DNA of 64,000 nucleotides, from NCBI GenBank assembly GCA_963783105.1, contig CAWAMI010000007.1, positions 806,001 to 870,000 of the forward strand, written 5' to 3'. The DNA comes from JAVEDQ01 sp963783105 (GTDB lineage: Bacteria > Actinomycetota > Actinomycetes > Frankiales > Frankiaceae). The first letter of the stretch is position 1, and each line of letters starts with the position of its first letter. The translations under genes were made by a program, and so were the position numbers. The notes below the pieces were generated by a model. That model was not told the origin of the DNA, searched no databases, and worked only from the letters and a program-made list of their open reading frames with translations. Below are positions 9,397-18,067 of the stretch, piece after piece.

Positions 9397-11658
9397 TCAG
9401 ACAACGCTGCTGTGGTCCCCGGCGGGACGACGCTGGCCGGGGACCGTCGGCGTGTGCGCGCGGATCGCCGCGACCGCCTCGCCCAGGTCGGCCTCGGTCT
9501 CGAGCACGAACGCGGCCGAGAGGTAGTTCGGCGGCAGCAGGTCGAGCCCGTCGATGCCCTCGATGGAGATGTCGGCCGCGTCGCCGAGGTCGAGGCCGAG
9601 GGAGTCCGCCGTCTGCAAGACGTCGATGGCGATCTCGTCCGCCGACCGGGTCAGCGTCGGGATCAGCAGGACCTGCGGGTCGCCCGGGGAGGTCCGCTGG
9701 CACCAGGCGCGGAGGAAGTCGCCGAGCAGGTCGAGCCGGTCCGGCGTCGGGATGACCAGTACCCGGCGCACCCCGCCGGGCAGGCCGTCCCAGGCGATCG
9801 AGTTCGCTTCGGTGCGGCGCATCGCCTCGGCGAAGGTCGGGCTGAAGGTCTCGGCCCTGAAGACGCTGGTCAGCAGTTCACGCGTGCGCTGGCCGGAGGC
9901 GAGCGCCACGGTGACCGCCTCGTTGTTCGGCAGGCCGCTGCGCTTGGCCAGCTGCCCGGCGGAGGCCAGGTCGCCGGAGAGCAGGCTCGCCACCGCGAGG
10001 TTGTGCAGGAGGGTGGGCGGGGTGCTCTTCAGGATCGACGCTGCCCGCTCGTAGGCGGCGACGGCGTCTGCGGGGAACAGCCACAGCATGCGGTTGCCGA
10101 GGTCGACCTCGGCGGCGGCACGGGCGGTCATGCCCCGGCACTCCGCGAGCTCCGGGTAGAGGTCGCCGAGTCCCCGACGGAACACCTCGAGGTCGTGACA
10201 CTCGGTGCCGCGGACGGCCGCCCGCTTGGTGCCCGAGCTGCTCATGGACGAGCTGTTCTCGTGCACCCGGTAGGAGACGAGCTGCCTGGGCAGGTAACGG
10301 AAGTTCATCCGGCCGGCGGCCTTCAGCCACAGGTGGTAGTCGGAGGAGAAGCCCTCCTCCATCTGACCGATGCGGTCGTAGACGTCCCGCCGGTACAGCA
10401 CCGTCGGGTGCGCCAGCAGGTTCGTCGTGGCCAGGTCGCGGAACAACGTGTCCTGCGTGAAGCTCGAGAGGAGCTCGAAGATCCTGCCGCGGTCGCGGCC
10501 GGCCTCGTCGATCCGGCGGGCGGCGCCGAAGACGAAGTCGACCTCCGGGTTGTTGTCGAACACCGCGAGCTGCGCCTCGAGACGGTCCGGCGCGCAGAGG
10601 TCGTCCGAGCCCAGCGCGGCGAGGAACTCGCCCCGGGCGAGGTGCCCGGTGCGTCGGTGCAGCAGGTCGAAGCGGTCCCGCTGGCCGATGTTGAGCTGGC
10701 GGACGATGCGGATCCGCGGGTTGCTCTCGTAGCGCTCGAGCAGCGAATCGGTGCCGTCGGTCGAGCCGTCGTCCTGCAGGATCAGCTCGACGTCCTCGAC
10801 GTTCTGGTCCAGCACCGACTCGACGCAGGACGCCAGGTAGGCGACGTTGTTGTAGGTCGGCATGAAGAACGTGACGCGCGGGTTGCGGTCGCGCGCCACC
10901 ACCGGAACCGGCTCCAGCTCGCGACGCCACACCTGCGTCCACGACGTCAACGTCTCGACCGAGGGCACCGGCTCGGGGTCGGCCTCGAGCGCGGTCAGGA
11001 TCTCGTCGACCGTCTCGCCGCGCAGAGCGGGCCGGCCGGCGGCGGTGGCCTCCGCCGCCTGCCGCTGTCCGTCGGGGCCGACCGCGAGCACGCGCGCGCC
11101 GCGGCGGAGGGCATCGCCGAGGTAGGCGTACGGCAGCGCGCCCCGAACGGATCCGGTCAGCACCTGGACGCCGTCCCAGCCGTCGCCCCACGCGTGCACG
11201 GTGCGCCCGGAGCCGCGGATGGCGAGCAGGGCACGGATCGCGGGCAGCGTCGCGTCGCCGGCGACGACGACGTCGACGTCGGGCTCGGTCGACCCGGTCG
11301 ACCCGGTCGACCCGGTCGACCCGGCCGCCGGCGCCAGCAGCTCGACGTGGCAGGAGGTGGCGAGCTCGGCCGGGGTCAGCCGCCGGACGGGCACGCCGGA
11401 CGCGTCGAGGACGGCCACGACGTCGGCGGGGGGATCGGCGGCGACGACCAGGTCCGGCCGCATCTCCTCGAAGATCCACATCAGCGCCGGCAGGCGGTCG
11501 TGGGTGCGGTCGGTGCGCATCGCCGCCAGCGGGTCGTACTCCCACACCTCGTGCCCGCAACGGGTCAGCGAAGCACCGACGTGACCCCAGAGCGGAGACC
11601 GGGCGTCCTCGGCCCCAGGGCCGATCACAAGCACGCGCATGGGACGCGTATCGGTCAC
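9397..11658 (-). CDS. Large family 2 glycosyltransferase with flanking domains
   Basis: 753 residues starting at GTG 11658; ATG at 11640, giving MRVLVIGPG, is an equally good start. Residues 1-240 resemble the N-terminal GT-B-like fold of CgeB-type proteins (VLVIGPG, GHEVWEYDP). The GT2 domain (about 260-470) carries VTFFMPTYNN, LILQDDGSTDGT and the GSDD nucleotide-sugar motif. The C-terminal part (about 560-753) has helical repeats and a second Rossmann-like stretch (RRVLVIPTPDRLDLL). No membrane helices are seen. A Gly-Ser-Thr linker near residue 115 is encoded by a 9-base tandem repeat. It is probably a surface-glycan glycosyltransferase, divergent from the nucleotide-sugar cassette that begins at 11759. 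Confidence 0.82.
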   Translation of the reverse strand: MTDTRPMRVLVIGPGAEDARSPLWGHVGASLTRCGHEVWEYDPLAAMRTDRTHDRLPALMWIFEEMRPDLVVAADPPADVVAVLDASGVPVRRLTPAELATSCHVELLAPAAGSTGSTGSTGSTEPDVDVVVAGDATLPAIRALLAIRGSGRTVHAWGDGWDGVQVLTGSVRGALPYAYLGDALRRGARVLAVGPDGQRQAAEATAAGRPALRGETVDEILTALEADPEPVPSVETLTSWTQVWRRELEPVPVVARDRNPRVTFFMPTYNNVAYLASCVESVLDQNVEDVELILQDDGSTDGTDSLLERYESNPRIRIVRQLNIGQRDRFDLLHRRTGHLARGEFLAALGSDDLCAPDRLEAQLAVFDNNPEVDFVFGAARRIDEAGRDRGRIFELLSSFTQDTLFRDLATTNLLAHPTVLYRRDVYDRIGQMEEGFSSDYHLWLKAAGRMNFRYLPRQLVSYRVHENSSSMSSSGTKRAAVRGTECHDLEVFRRGLGDLYPELAECRGMTARAAAEVDLGNRMLWLFPADAVAAYERAASILKSTPPTLLHNLAVASLLSGDLASAGQLAKRSGLPNNEAVTVALASGQRTRELLTSVFRAETFSPTFAEAMRRTEANSIAWDGLPGGVRRVLVIPTPDRLDLLGDFLRAWCQRTSPGDPQVLLIPTLTRSADEIAIDVLQTADSLGLDLGDAADISIEGIDGLDLLPPNYLSAAFVLETEADLGEAVAAIRAHTPTVPGQRRPAGDHSSVV
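11287..11322. repeat. Four copies of a 9-base coding tandem repeat
   Basis: The unit GGTCGACCC occurs four times in a row inside the glycosyltransferase gene and encodes Gly-Ser-Thr repeats on the minus strand. Because the unit is a multiple of three, copy-number changes would lengthen or shorten the inter-domain linker without breaking the frame. Confidence 0.9.
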
Positions 11659-11758
11659 GGGCCCGCGTCCGCGAGGAGGAGGCGGCCGAGGTCCACCGGT
11701 CGGGTCGACCTGCGACGAAGATCCTCATCCGCCGGGAGGCCGCGCCGATGGCAAGCCC

Positions 11759-12901
11759 ATGACCTCTGCATCGTCCGGCACCCTCGGGCTCGCCGTCGTC
11801 GGCGCCGGCTACTGGGGGCCCAACCTGCTGCGCTCCTCGGCCGCGAGCGGCCGCTTCGAGCCGCGCTGGGTCTGCGACGCCGACCCGGAGCGCGCCGCCA
11901 GGGCCGCGGCGCGGACCGGCACGGCCAGCCCGACCACCGACCTCGACACGGTGCTCGCCGACCCGGACGTCGACGCCGTTGCCGTCGCGACGCCCGCGTG
12001 GACGCACACCGGCGTCGCCGCCGCGGCGCTGGCCGCGGGCAAGCACGTCCTGGTCGAGAAGCCGCTGGCGACGAGCACCGTCGAGGGCCGGCACCTCATC
12101 GACCTCGCCCAGGCTGCCGGCAAGGTCCTGATGTGCGACCACACGTACTGCTACACCCCGGCGGTGCAGGCCATCCGCGAGATGGTCGGCGGCGGCGAGC
12201 TGGGTGAGCTGCTGTTCGTCGACTCCGTGCGGGTCAACCTCGGGCTCATCCAGCCGGACGTCAACGTCGTCTGGGACCTCGCCCCGCACGACCTGGCCAT
12301 CCTCGACGCGATCCTGCCGCAGGGCTGCCGGCCCGACGCCGTCACCGCGCACGGCGCCGATCCGGTGGGCGCGGGCCTGGCCTGCCTCGCGCACCTGCAC
12401 CTCGATCTGCCCGGCGGTCCTCCGGTCGCCCTCAACCTCAACTGGCTGAGCCCGGTCAAGGTGCGCCGCATGACCATCGGCGGCAGCCGTCGCACGGTCG
12501 TCTGGGACGACCTCAACCCGTCGATGCGGATCACCGTCTACGACCGCGGCGTCGAGGGGCTCGACGGCCGCCAGGGCGACCGCCTGACCCGCAACGTCTC
12601 CTATCGCATCGGCGACATCGTCGCCCCCGCCCTGCCCGAGCGCGAGGCGCTGGTCAGCATGTTCCAGTCCTTCGCGAACGCCATCGAGACCGGCGAGTCG
12701 CCGCTGTCCGACGGGCACGCGGGCCTGCGCGTGCTCGAGGTGCTCGAGGCCGCCAACGAGAGCCTTCGCCTGGGCGGGCGTCCGACCCGTCCCTGGGCCG
12801 CCGACGGCTCGGGTCTCGACGGGCTCATCCCGGCCCAGCGCCCGGCCGTCCGCCGGGTCACCCGCAAGGCCAGCCGTTCCGTTCCCTCCGAGGTGGCTTG
12901 A
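11759..12901 (+). CDS. Gfo/Idh/MocA family sugar oxidoreductase
   Basis: 380 residues from ATG 11759; the open frame extends further upstream but the conserved N-terminus begins here. The Rossmann NAD(P) motif is VVGAGYWGPN (about residues 13-22), and the family EKPLATS motif follows near residue 100, with HTYCYTPAVQ after it. Such enzymes oxidise or reduce a ring carbon of a nucleotide sugar, for example the 3-hydroxyl of UDP-GlcNAc derivatives before transamination. It heads a five-gene plus-strand run (oxidoreductase, SDR, DegT, acyltransferase, DegT), which fits synthesis of an acylated amino sugar. One base separates it from the next gene. The exact substrate is not readable. Confidence 0.88.
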   Translation: MTSASSGTLGLAVVGAGYWGPNLLRSSAASGRFEPRWVCDADPERAARAAARTGTASPTTDLDTVLADPDVDAVAVATPAWTHTGVAAAALAAGKHVLVEKPLATSTVEGRHLIDLAQAAGKVLMCDHTYCYTPAVQAIREMVGGGELGELLFVDSVRVNLGLIQPDVNVVWDLAPHDLAILDAILPQGCRPDAVTAHGADPVGAGLACLAHLHLDLPGGPPVALNLNWLSPVKVRRMTIGGSRRTVVWDDLNPSMRITVYDRGVEGLDGRQGDRLTRNVSYRIGDIVAPALPEREALVSMFQSFANAIETGESPLSDGHAGLRVLEVLEAANESLRLGGRPTRPWAADGSGLDGLIPAQRPAVRRVTRKASRSVPSEVA

Positions 12902-12902
12902 G

Positions 12903-13889
12903 ATGTCCTCCGTTCCCCTTCCGGGCGCCCGCGTCCTGCTCACCGGCGGCGCCGGGCTGATCGGCTCGACGCTCGCCGACCAGCTCGTCACCCGCGGCGT
13001 GGGCGAGATCGTCGTCCTCGACGACATGTCCCGCGGCACCTCACGGAATCTGGCCACCGCGATGACCAGCGGCAAGGTCCACCTCGTCGAGGGCGACATC
13101 AACGACCGGTCGCTGCTGCGCCGCCTGCTGCCGGACGTCGACGTCGTCTTCCACCTCGCCGCCATCCGGATCACCCGCTGCGCGGCCGAGCCGCGGGCGG
13201 CCAAGCGGGTCCTCGTCGACGGCACCTACGAGGTCGCCGAGGCGTGCCTCGAGGCCGGCGTCCGCAAGCTCGTGTTCTCCTCCACCGCCTCCGTGTACGG
13301 GCTCGCCGAGCAGTTCCCGACCCGGGAGGACCACCACCCCTGGGCCAACGACACGCTCTACGGAGCCGCCAAGGTGTGGGGGGAGGGGCTGCTCCGTGCC
13401 CTGCACACCACTCACGGGCTGGACTACGTCGCCCTGCGCTACTTCAACGTCTTCGGTCCGCGGATGGACACCCACGGCGCCTACACCGAGGTGCTCATCC
13501 GCTGGATGGAGCGCATCGAGAACGGCGAGCCGCCGCTGATCTTCGGTGATGGCGCCGCGACGATGGACTTCGTCTTCACCACCGACATCGCCCGCGCCAA
13601 CATCGCCGCCGCCGAGGCACCGGTGACCGACCGCGTCTTCAACGTGGCCAGCGCCCGCGAGGTGTCGCTGCGCGGGCTCGCCGAGGCGCTGCTGCGGGTC
13701 ATGGGCCGCGAGGACCTCGGCGTCGAGCACCTGCCGCCGCGCACGACCGCGGGCGGCGTCACCCGTCGCCTCGCCGACATCAGCGCCGCCCGGGACGCCC
13801 TCGGCTGGCAGCCGGAGGTCGGGCTGGACGAGGGTCTGCGCCGGCTGGTCGCCTGGTGGCGCGCCGAGCAGAAGGAACTGGTGGCATGA
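12903..13889 (+). CDS. Extended SDR: NAD-dependent nucleotide-sugar epimerase/dehydratase
   Basis: 328 residues. The NAD motif GGAGLIGS lies at the N-terminus, then D-D-M-S-R-G-T contacts, FHLAA, the SST segment of the catalytic triad (FSSTASVYG) and the YxxxK pair as Tyr153 and Lys157 in YGAAK. RYFNVFGPRM is typical of UDP-glucose 4-epimerase-like enzymes. The retained Tyr/Lys pair and the length fit a 4-epimerase or 4,6-dehydratase acting on UDP- or dTDP-sugars. It ends in an ATGA overlap with the following aminotransferase gene, so the two are translationally coupled. Confidence 0.88.
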   Translation: MSSVPLPGARVLLTGGAGLIGSTLADQLVTRGVGEIVVLDDMSRGTSRNLATAMTSGKVHLVEGDINDRSLLRRLLPDVDVVFHLAAIRITRCAAEPRAAKRVLVDGTYEVAEACLEAGVRKLVFSSTASVYGLAEQFPTREDHHPWANDTLYGAAKVWGEGLLRALHTTHGLDYVALRYFNVFGPRMDTHGAYTEVLIRWMERIENGEPPLIFGDGAATMDFVFTTDIARANIAAAEAPVTDRVFNVASAREVSLRGLAEALLRVMGREDLGVEHLPPRTTAGGVTRRLADISAARDALGWQPEVGLDEGLRRLVAWWRAEQKELVA

Positions 13890-15064
13890 CGGCGCTGCGG
13901 GCGGCCGAGTCGCAGCCGGTCATCCCGGTCATGCGACCGGTGCTGGGGGAGGAGGAGGCCGCCGCGGTCGCCGAGGTCCTCGCCTCCGGCTGGGTCGCCC
14001 AGGGCCCGCGCGTGGCCGCCTTCGAGTCGGCCTTCGCGGCCTCCGTCGGCGCCGAGCACGCGGTGGCCGTCTCGTCCTGCACCGCCGCGCTGCACCTCGC
14101 GCTCGCGCTGCTCGACCTGCAGCCGGGCGACGAGGTCGTCATCCCGTCGCTGTCGTTCATCGCCACCGCCAACGCGGTGCGCTACGTCGGCGCGACGCCG
14201 GTGTTCGCCGACGTCGAGCTCGCGACCGGGAACCTCACCGTGGACACCGTCGCCGAGGTGCTGAGTCCGCGCACCCGCGCGGTGCTCGCCGTGCACCAGG
14301 CCGGCGTGCCGCTCGACCTCGAGCCGCTGTTCGCCCTGCTCGACCCGATCGGCGTCCGCCTCATCGAGGACGCCGCCTGCGCCGCGGGCGTCACCTACCG
14401 CGGCGCGCCCGTCGGCGGCGGACGGTCGCTGGCCACCTTCTCCTTCCACCCCCGCAAGCTGCTCACGACCGGCGAGGGCGGCATGCTCACGACCGACTCG
14501 GCGGACGAGGCCCGGCGTGCCCGGCGCCTGCGCGAGCACGGCATGAGCGTCAGCGCTGCCGAGCGGCACGCCGCCGGCAAGGGCGGTGCGCTGATCGAGA
14601 CCTACGACGAGGTCGGCTTCAACTACCGCATGACCGACCTGCAGGCAGCGGTCGGGCTGGTCCAGCTCGACCGGCTCCCCGGCATCGTCGCGCGCCGCCG
14701 CGAGATCGCCGCGCGCTACCGCAGCCTGCTCGACGGCGTGGCCGGGCTGCGCTGTGTCGCCGAACCCGCCTACGGCACCGGCAACGCCCAGGGCTTCTGG
14801 GTGCTGCTGCCGGAGGGCTCGCCGATCGGCCGCAACGACCTGCTCGGGCTGCTGGCGGAGTCCGGCATCTCCGCCCGTCGCGGCGTCATGGCCGCGCATC
14901 TCGAGCCGGCCTACGCCGACACGCCGCTGCGCGTCTCGCTGCCGAACACCGAGCGGCTCACCGCCGACTCCCTGGTGCTGCCGATCCACCACGGGATGAT
15001 CGAGGCGGACCAGGACCGGGTCGTCGGCGTCGTCCTGTCCGCCCTGTCCGCTCTCGCCAGCTGA
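13886..15064 (+). CDS. DegT/DnrJ/EryC1/StrS family PLP aminotransferase (first copy)
   Basis: 392 residues from ATG 13886, overlapping the previous stop by four bases. The PLP lysine is Lys191 in SFHPRKLLTTGEGG. EDAACAAG supplies the aspartate that contacts the pyridine nitrogen, and VGVEHAV-like SVGAEHAVAVSSCTAALHLAL binds phosphate. These enzymes transfer an amino group from glutamate to a keto-sugar nucleotide. With the Gfo/Idh oxidoreductase upstream it could install a 3-amino group; with an epimerase/dehydratase product it could install a 4-amino group. It is followed directly by an acyltransferase of the type that N-acylates such amino sugars. Confidence 0.9.
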   Translation: MTALRAAESQPVIPVMRPVLGEEEAAAVAEVLASGWVAQGPRVAAFESAFAASVGAEHAVAVSSCTAALHLALALLDLQPGDEVVIPSLSFIATANAVRYVGATPVFADVELATGNLTVDTVAEVLSPRTRAVLAVHQAGVPLDLEPLFALLDPIGVRLIEDAACAAGVTYRGAPVGGGRSLATFSFHPRKLLTTGEGGMLTTDSADEARRARRLREHGMSVSAAERHAAGKGGALIETYDEVGFNYRMTDLQAAVGLVQLDRLPGIVARRREIAARYRSLLDGVAGLRCVAEPAYGTGNAQGFWVLLPEGSPIGRNDLLGLLAESGISARRGVMAAHLEPAYADTPLRVSLPNTERLTADSLVLPIHHGMIEADQDRVVGVVLSALSALAS

Positions 15065-15074
15065 CGTCGACGCC

Positions 15075-15719
15075 GTGGCCGCGCGAGAGCCGCTGATCCT
15101 GCTCGGCGCCGGCGGGGCGTCCCGCGAGGTCGCCGACGCCGCGGAGGCGACCGGCCGCTTCGATGTCCGGGGCTTCCTCGACGACGACCCCGCCAAGCAG
15201 GGCGGCGCCGTCTCGGGTCGCCCCGTGCTGGGTCCGCTCGACGCCGTCGCCGACTTCCCCGACGCGCTGTTCGTCGCCGGCATGGGCAACCCGCGCGCCC
15301 CTCGCTCCCGCGAGACCGTCGTCCGGCGGCTCGGGCTGCCCGACGAGCGGTTCGCGACCGTCGTACACCCGCTCGCGTCGCTGCCTCCGTCCTGCTCGTT
15401 GGGGGCCGGGTCGGTCCTGCTCGCCGGGGCGGTGCTCACCGCCGACGCGCAGGTCGGGCGGCACGTGATCACGATGCCGGCCTGCGTGCTCACCCACGAC
15501 GACGTGGTCGAGGACTACGCGTCGCTGGCCGCCGGCGTGCTGCTCGCCGGCGGCGTCCGCGTCGGCGCCGGGGCCTATCTGGGCGCCGGTGTCCGGGTGC
15601 GGGAGGGCCTGACGATCGGCAGCGGCGCGATGGTCGGGATGGCCTCGCTCGTGCTGCGCGACGTCGGCGCCGGCGAGGTCTGGTACGGCAGCCCCGCGCG
15701 CCGGGTTCACCCGTCCTGA
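15075..15719 (+). CDS. NeuD/PglD-like sugar O/N-acyltransferase
   Basis: 214 residues from GTG 15075. The N-terminal Rossmann-like PglD domain begins LILLGAGGASREVADAAEATG with FLDDDP. It is followed by a left-handed beta-helix of hexapeptide repeats (from about residue 105: SLGAGSVLLAGAVLTADAQVG through VGMASLVLRDVGAG) and the usual ending YGSPARRV. The catalytic-type histidine lies in CVLTHDDVVEDY. Family members transfer acetyl or another acyl group from acyl-CoA to the amino group of a nucleotide-linked sugar. Its position between two DegT aminotransferases supports that role. Confidence 0.85.
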   Translation: MAAREPLILLGAGGASREVADAAEATGRFDVRGFLDDDPAKQGGAVSGRPVLGPLDAVADFPDALFVAGMGNPRAPRSRETVVRRLGLPDERFATVVHPLASLPPSCSLGAGSVLLAGAVLTADAQVGRHVITMPACVLTHDDVVEDYASLAAGVLLAGGVRVGAGAYLGAGVRVREGLTIGSGAMVGMASLVLRDVGAGEVWYGSPARRVHPS

Positions 15720-15766
15720 CCACACGGAACACGTTGACCGGTCCCGCCTCGGGCCGATGGGGATTC

Positions 15767-16945
15767 GTGGCAAAGATCCCCTTCCTGGACCTGACCGCGG
15801 CGACCGCCTCCTACCAGTCCGAGATCGACGACGCGGTGCTGCGGGTGGTCCGCAGCGGCCGGTTCGTGCTCGGCGCGGAGGTCGAGGCGTTCGAAGCGGA
15901 GTGGGCCGCCTACGTCGGCGTCGAGCACGCGGTCGGCGTCGGTAACGGGCTCGACGCGCTGACCCTCGCGCTGCGGGCCCTCGGCGTCGAGCCCGGCCAC
16001 GAGGTCCTCGTCCCGGCCAACACCTACATCGCCACCTGGCTCGCCGTCACCCAGTGCGGCGCGACGCCGGTCCCGGTCGAGCCCGACGAGACCGACCAGA
16101 TGGACCCGGGGGCGCTGCACGCCGCGGTGACCCTGCGGACGAAGGCCGTCATCCCCGTGCACCTCTACGGTCTGCCGGCGGAGATGGACCGCATCCTCGC
16201 CGTCGCCCGGCGGCACGACCTCGCCGTCCTCGAGGACGCCGCCCAGGCCCACGGCGCGACCCGGGACGGCGTCCGCGCCGGCGGCTGGGGCGACGCCGCC
16301 GCGTGGAGCTTCTACCCGGGCAAGAACCTCGGTGCCGTCGGCGACGGGGGAGCCGTCACCACCGACGACCCGGCCGTCGCCGAGCGGGTGCGGCTGCTGC
16401 GCAACTACGGCTCGCCCCGCCGCTACGTCCACGACGTGCAGGGCGTCAACAGCCGCCTCGACCAGATCCAGGCCGCGGCGCTACGGGTCAAGCTGCGCCA
16501 CCTCGACAAGGCGAACGCGCGCCGCAAGGCCGTCGCCGCCCGCTACCTCGAGGGGCTGCGCAACCTCGGGGACCTCGGCCTGGTGCTGCCCGCCGTTCCG
16601 GAGAGCGCCGACCCGGTGTGGCACCTGTTCGTCGTCCGGCACCCGCAGCGCGACGCGCTCCGGGAGCGACTGTCCGCCGCGGGCGTCGAGACGCTCGTGC
16701 ACTACCCGCGCCCCCCGCACCTGCAGGCCGCCTACGCCGACCTCGGCTGGGGACGCGGCTCGCTGCCGCGCAGCGAGCGGCTCGCCGGCGAGATCCTCAG
16801 CCTGCCGATGGGTCCGCACCTGACCGACGAGCAGGTCGAGCGCGTGGTCGCCGCCGTGCGCGAGTCCGTGCTCGGGCTGGCGGTGACGGTGCCGCGCCAG
16901 AGCCGGCGGCAGCCGGTCGGCCGGCGCCTGTCGGCGGTGCGCTGA
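15767..16945 (+). CDS. DegT/DnrJ/EryC1/StrS family PLP aminotransferase (second copy)
   Basis: 392 residues if translation starts at GTG 15767, which gives the family-typical start VAKIPFLDL; a TTG at 15734 would add 11 residues. The PLP lysine is Lys186 in SFYPGKNLGAVGDGG, and VLEDAAQAHGA is the conserved aspartate segment. It is closest in pattern to aminotransferases making 3-amino-3,6-dideoxyhexoses and related sugars (NTYIATWLAV, MDPGALHAAV). It differs clearly from the first DegT copy, so the two probably aminate different sugar positions or different nucleotide sugars. Confidence 0.88.
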   Translation: MAKIPFLDLTAATASYQSEIDDAVLRVVRSGRFVLGAEVEAFEAEWAAYVGVEHAVGVGNGLDALTLALRALGVEPGHEVLVPANTYIATWLAVTQCGATPVPVEPDETDQMDPGALHAAVTLRTKAVIPVHLYGLPAEMDRILAVARRHDLAVLEDAAQAHGATRDGVRAGGWGDAAAWSFYPGKNLGAVGDGGAVTTDDPAVAERVRLLRNYGSPRRYVHDVQGVNSRLDQIQAAALRVKLRHLDKANARRKAVAARYLEGLRNLGDLGLVLPAVPESADPVWHLFVVRHPQRDALRERLSAAGVETLVHYPRPPHLQAAYADLGWGRGSLPRSERLAGEILSLPMGPHLTDEQVERVVAAVRESVLGLAVTVPRQSRRQPVGRRLSAVR

Positions 16946-16960
16946 CCGGCCGCCCGCCGG

Positions 16961-17530
16961 CTATCGCTCTGAGGCTGGGTCGGCCCGCCGACGCACCCGG
17001 TAGTGCAGGCTGACGATCTTGCCCGACCGGGTGGTGTCGATCAGTTCCAGGTCGACGCGCGCGCCGCCGGCGACGTCGTGCAGCCGGGTGCCGTCGCCGA
17101 GCAGGATCGGCGCGATGTGCACCCGTAGCTCGTCGACGAGCCCGAGTGCCAGGCACTGGTCGGTGACCTGCGTTCCGAGGATCTCCAACGCTTTGTCGCC
17201 GGCGGCCTCCCGCCCGCGCTCGACGGCGGCGCGTAGGTCACCCGTGACGTAGGTGACCCCCTCGTTGGTGTGCGCGTCCGGGTCGTCGTGCGTGAGCACG
17301 AAGACCTGACCGGACCAGTCGCCGCCGTAGGCCTCGCCCGACCGCTTCCCCGCGTCGCGCTCGCCGACCTCCTGCGTCCGCTTTCCGGCCAGCATCGCGC
17401 CGGTCGAGTTCATCTGCTCGTACGCGCTCTCCGGCGTCGGCTGTTCGAAAACCCAGTCCATGTCGTGCTCGGGCCCGGCGATGAAGCCGTCCAGAGACAT
17501 GGATCGGTGCACCACGACCTTGCCTGGCAT
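16961..17530 (-). CDS. Dihydrofolate reductase-like (RibD C-terminal) reductase
   Basis: 189 residues from ATG 17530; GAAGGG six bases upstream is the ribosome site and decides against the longer frame. The pattern is that of small RibD-C/DHFR-family proteins: KVVVHRSMSLDGFIAGPEHDMDW at the N-terminus, AMLAGKRTQEVGE, and the NADPH-binding stretch near LEILGTQVTDQCLALGLVDELRVHIAPILLGDG. These are NADPH-dependent reductases of unknown substrate, common in actinobacteria. It is divergent from the broken ArsC-like gene and unrelated in function to the glycan genes it sits among. Confidence 0.85.
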   Translation of the reverse strand: MPGKVVVHRSMSLDGFIAGPEHDMDWVFEQPTPESAYEQMNSTGAMLAGKRTQEVGERDAGKRSGEAYGGDWSGQVFVLTHDDPDAHTNEGVTYVTGDLRAAVERGREAAGDKALEILGTQVTDQCLALGLVDELRVHIAPILLGDGTRLHDVAGGARVDLELIDTTRSGKIVSLHYRVRRRADPASER

Positions 17531-17582
17531 ATGCATCCCTTCGCTCGTCCGAAACAGACGTCGGCTGGGCGACGATCTCATC

Positions 17583-17940
17583 GTGGAGGTCTGGTTCAAC
17601 CCGGCATGCTCGAAATGCCGAGCCGCGACGTCGATGCTGGACGGGGCCGGCGCGACGTACACCGTGCGCCGCTACCTCGACGACGGCCGACCCCGGAGGA
17701 GCTGGACGAGGTCCTCACCCGGCTCGGGCTCGAGCCGTGGGACGTCGCGCGGACGGCGGAGCCGGTGGCGAAGGAGATCGGGCTGGCCGATCTGCCGAAG
17801 GACCGGAAGCGCTGGCTCGATGTGATGTGCGCGCACCCATCCTGATCCAGCGGCCGATTCTCACCGCCGACGACGGGACGAGGGTGGTCGGACGCTCGGA
17901 GGAGGCCGTGTGGGCCGTACCAAGGGGTGGAGAGGGGTAG
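17583..17940 (+). pseudogene. Frameshifted ArsC/Spx-family reductase gene
   Basis: Three pieces of one ArsC-like protein appear in successive frames. Frame 1 (from GTG 17583) gives VEVWFNPACSKCRAATSMLD and runs to RRYLDDG. Near 17690-17700 the homologous text moves to another frame (RPTPEELDEVLTRLGLEPW to KRWLDVMCAHPS). Near 17842 it moves again (LIQRPILTADDGTRVVGR). Each shift is explained by loss of one base, the second as TCCCTG reading TCCTG. The CxxC redox site is intact. The gene is either a young pseudogene or the product of two homopolymer sequencing errors; corrected, it would give about 118 residues. From 17941 to 18067 nothing else is seen. Confidence 0.75.
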
Positions 17941-18067
17941 GCGCCGAGATGCTGCCGGCGGCGGCTGCGCCGTTTCGGGAGCGGATTCTGCAAACGCCGG
18001 GCAGAGGCAACTCTCATCGGATCACAATCGGCCCTTCCGATTCTGCTGTTTCTCGGGACGGCTTGCG

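Noticed and set aside
9189..9404. A 71-codon minus frame between the 753-residue glycosyltransferase and vapB, overlapping both
   Set aside because: No recognisable family, no ribosome site, and it runs into the vapB coding region in another frame.
9004..12207. A 1067-codon plus-strand frame antisense to the 753-residue glycosyltransferase
   Set aside because: Its sequence is the valine/arginine/aspartate-rich mirror of the real gene and has no domain.
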